From an uncultured Lachnospiraceae bacterium (GTDB lineage: Bacteria > Bacillota > Clostridia > Lachnospirales > Lachnospiraceae), in contig CANRPU010000001.1 of the NCBI GenBank assembly GCA_947632555.1, positions 124,001 through 188,000 on the forward strand: 64,000 nucleotides of DNA. The letters are read 5' to 3'. Under the pieces are notes generated by a model. It had not been told where the DNA came from and made no database searches. It saw nothing but the letters and a program-made list of their open reading frames with translations. Below, in pieces: positions 63,437-64,000 of the stretch. Both the position numbers and the translations under genes were made by a program. Within the stretch, counting starts at the first letter, position 1; each line of letters begins with the position of its first letter.

Positions 63437-64000
63437 TTACGCCTTCATCCGCAACAGGTCGTACTGTTCGGCCGTTCCGGTCAGCGTCACCCACAGCTTC
63501 TGCCTGGGATGCGGCGCGCTTTCCACCGCTTCTCCGTCTTCCGTGCGCATGGCCTTCACCTCAGCCTCCAGGTTTTCCCCGGAAGGTTTCATGATCTCCA
63601 CGGTATCCCCCACGCTGAATTTGTTCCGCTGCCCGATCAGCACCTGCGCGCCACCGGCCGCTTCCTCCTTATCGGCCTCTGCGGGCTGCCTTACCTCCTC
63701 CACGATCCCGAGATAAATATATTCGCTCACATAGGTGCTGTCATCATAGATCTGGGATTTTTCGTCCGGCCTTCCAAAATAAAAGCCCGTCGTAAACCGC
63801 CGGTAAGTGCACTTGGCTATCTCCGCCCTGTACCAGTCCATATTTTCCCGGTATTTTGATTCCGACTCAAAATAATCGTCGATCGCCCTGCGGTAGGTAC
63901 GGGTTACCGCCGCCACATAGAGGGCCGTTTTCATGCGCCCCTCCACCTTAAAACTGTCGATCCCCGCTTCCACCATTTCCGGGATATGCTCTATCATGCA
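63437..64000 (-). CDS. U32-family peptidase, C-terminal part
   Basis: Only the last ~187 residues are inside the window; the gene continues past base 64000, so the Met at 63997 is internal. [20 protein letters not shown] is the U32 signature, followed by [15 protein letters not shown] and a C-terminal beta-barrel-like domain. Relatives include collagenase-like proteases and the tRNA/rRNA hydroxylation proteins TrhP and RlhA. The exact role is not determined by this fragment. Confidence 0.88.
   Translation of the reverse strand, partial: CMIEHIPEMVEAGIDSFKVEGRMKTALYVAAVTRTYRRAIDDYFESESKYRENMDWYRAEIAKCTYRRFTTGFYFGRPDEKSQIYDDSTYVSEYIYLGIVEEVRQPAEADKEEAAGGAQVLIGQRNKFSVGDTVEIMKPSGENLEAEVKAMRTEDGEAVESAPHPRQKLWVTLTGTAEQYDLLRMKA

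Noticed and set aside
63424-63440. Short hairpin AAGAG-CGG-CTCTT at the end of the U32 gene
   Set aside because: Only five base pairs and no T-tract; not convincing as a terminator.

Overview
The window looks like chromosome from a motile, Gram-positive, Clostridia-type bacterium, most likely Lachnospiraceae. The grounds are type III glutamine synthetase, the mbl-flhO-flhP and comF-yvyF gene orders, CdaA/CdaR/GlmM, FtsEX with an M23 hydrolase, a Spo0A-type DNA-binding domain, GH25 wall hydrolases and fairly GC-rich coding sequence with AT-rich promoters. No database search was possible, so family names rest on motifs and overall sequence character.

Bases 1-31,000 are a surface-polysaccharide region, nearly all on the minus strand. 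From right to left it holds a GDP-L-fucose block (gmd, fcl, manC), a polyprenyl-phosphate sugar transferase, a lone Spo0A C-terminal domain, and an XRE-regulator-led operon. That operon carries a second transferase, an Fkp-type fucokinase/pyrophosphorylase, a GNAT, a third transferase, an acyltransferase, a GT-C-like membrane protein, an RffA/WecE-type aminotransferase and a DUF6077-like membrane protein that appears split by a frameshift. After one plus-strand SGNH-type gene comes the second operon: a large GH25 protein with a cytoplasmic acidic repeat, rmlB, rmlA, a smaller GH25 paralogue, rmlC, an ABC polysaccharide exporter (Wzm, and Wzt with an extra C-terminal domain) and a methyltransferase-kinase-like fusion resembling the O-antigen chain terminator WbdD. 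pgcA, which supplies glucose-1-phosphate, is cut by the left edge. Together these could make dTDP-rhamnose precursors, dTDP-Fuc4N(Ac) and GDP-fucose, export a capped glycan through Wzm/Wzt and decorate it outside the membrane. No rmlD, initiating phosphotransferase or cytoplasmic backbone glycosyltransferase is visible, so the system must extend beyond the window or use genes elsewhere.

Bases 30,700-33,300 (plus strand) hold an AraC regulator, a DUF212 membrane protein and a DUF3048 lipoprotein. Bases 33,350-45,400 (minus) hold HPr, the glmM-cdaR-cdaA c-di-AMP/wall-precursor operon with two uncharacterised membrane proteins, yvyF, comF, recD2, and flagellar rod genes behind mbl. Bases 45,500-55,900 hold uvrA-uvrB with a likely LexA box, then a ctp protease, M23 peptidase, ftsX, ftsE and a sugar-diacid-type regulator. 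Bases 56,000-64,000 hold a GT-C-like membrane protein, a YjfB-like protein, cvfB, an acyl-ACP thioesterase, a CPBP protease, tRNA-Gln(CUG), glnN and part of a U32 peptidase.

The strongest leads are the WbdD-like capping module beside a Wzt with a possible glycan-binding tail, the acidic-repeat GH25 protein, the 18-bp palindromic repeat array that forms the 5' leader of the SGNH gene, the receiver-less Spo0A domain, and a 15-bp element shared by the tRNA-Gln and glnN promoters.
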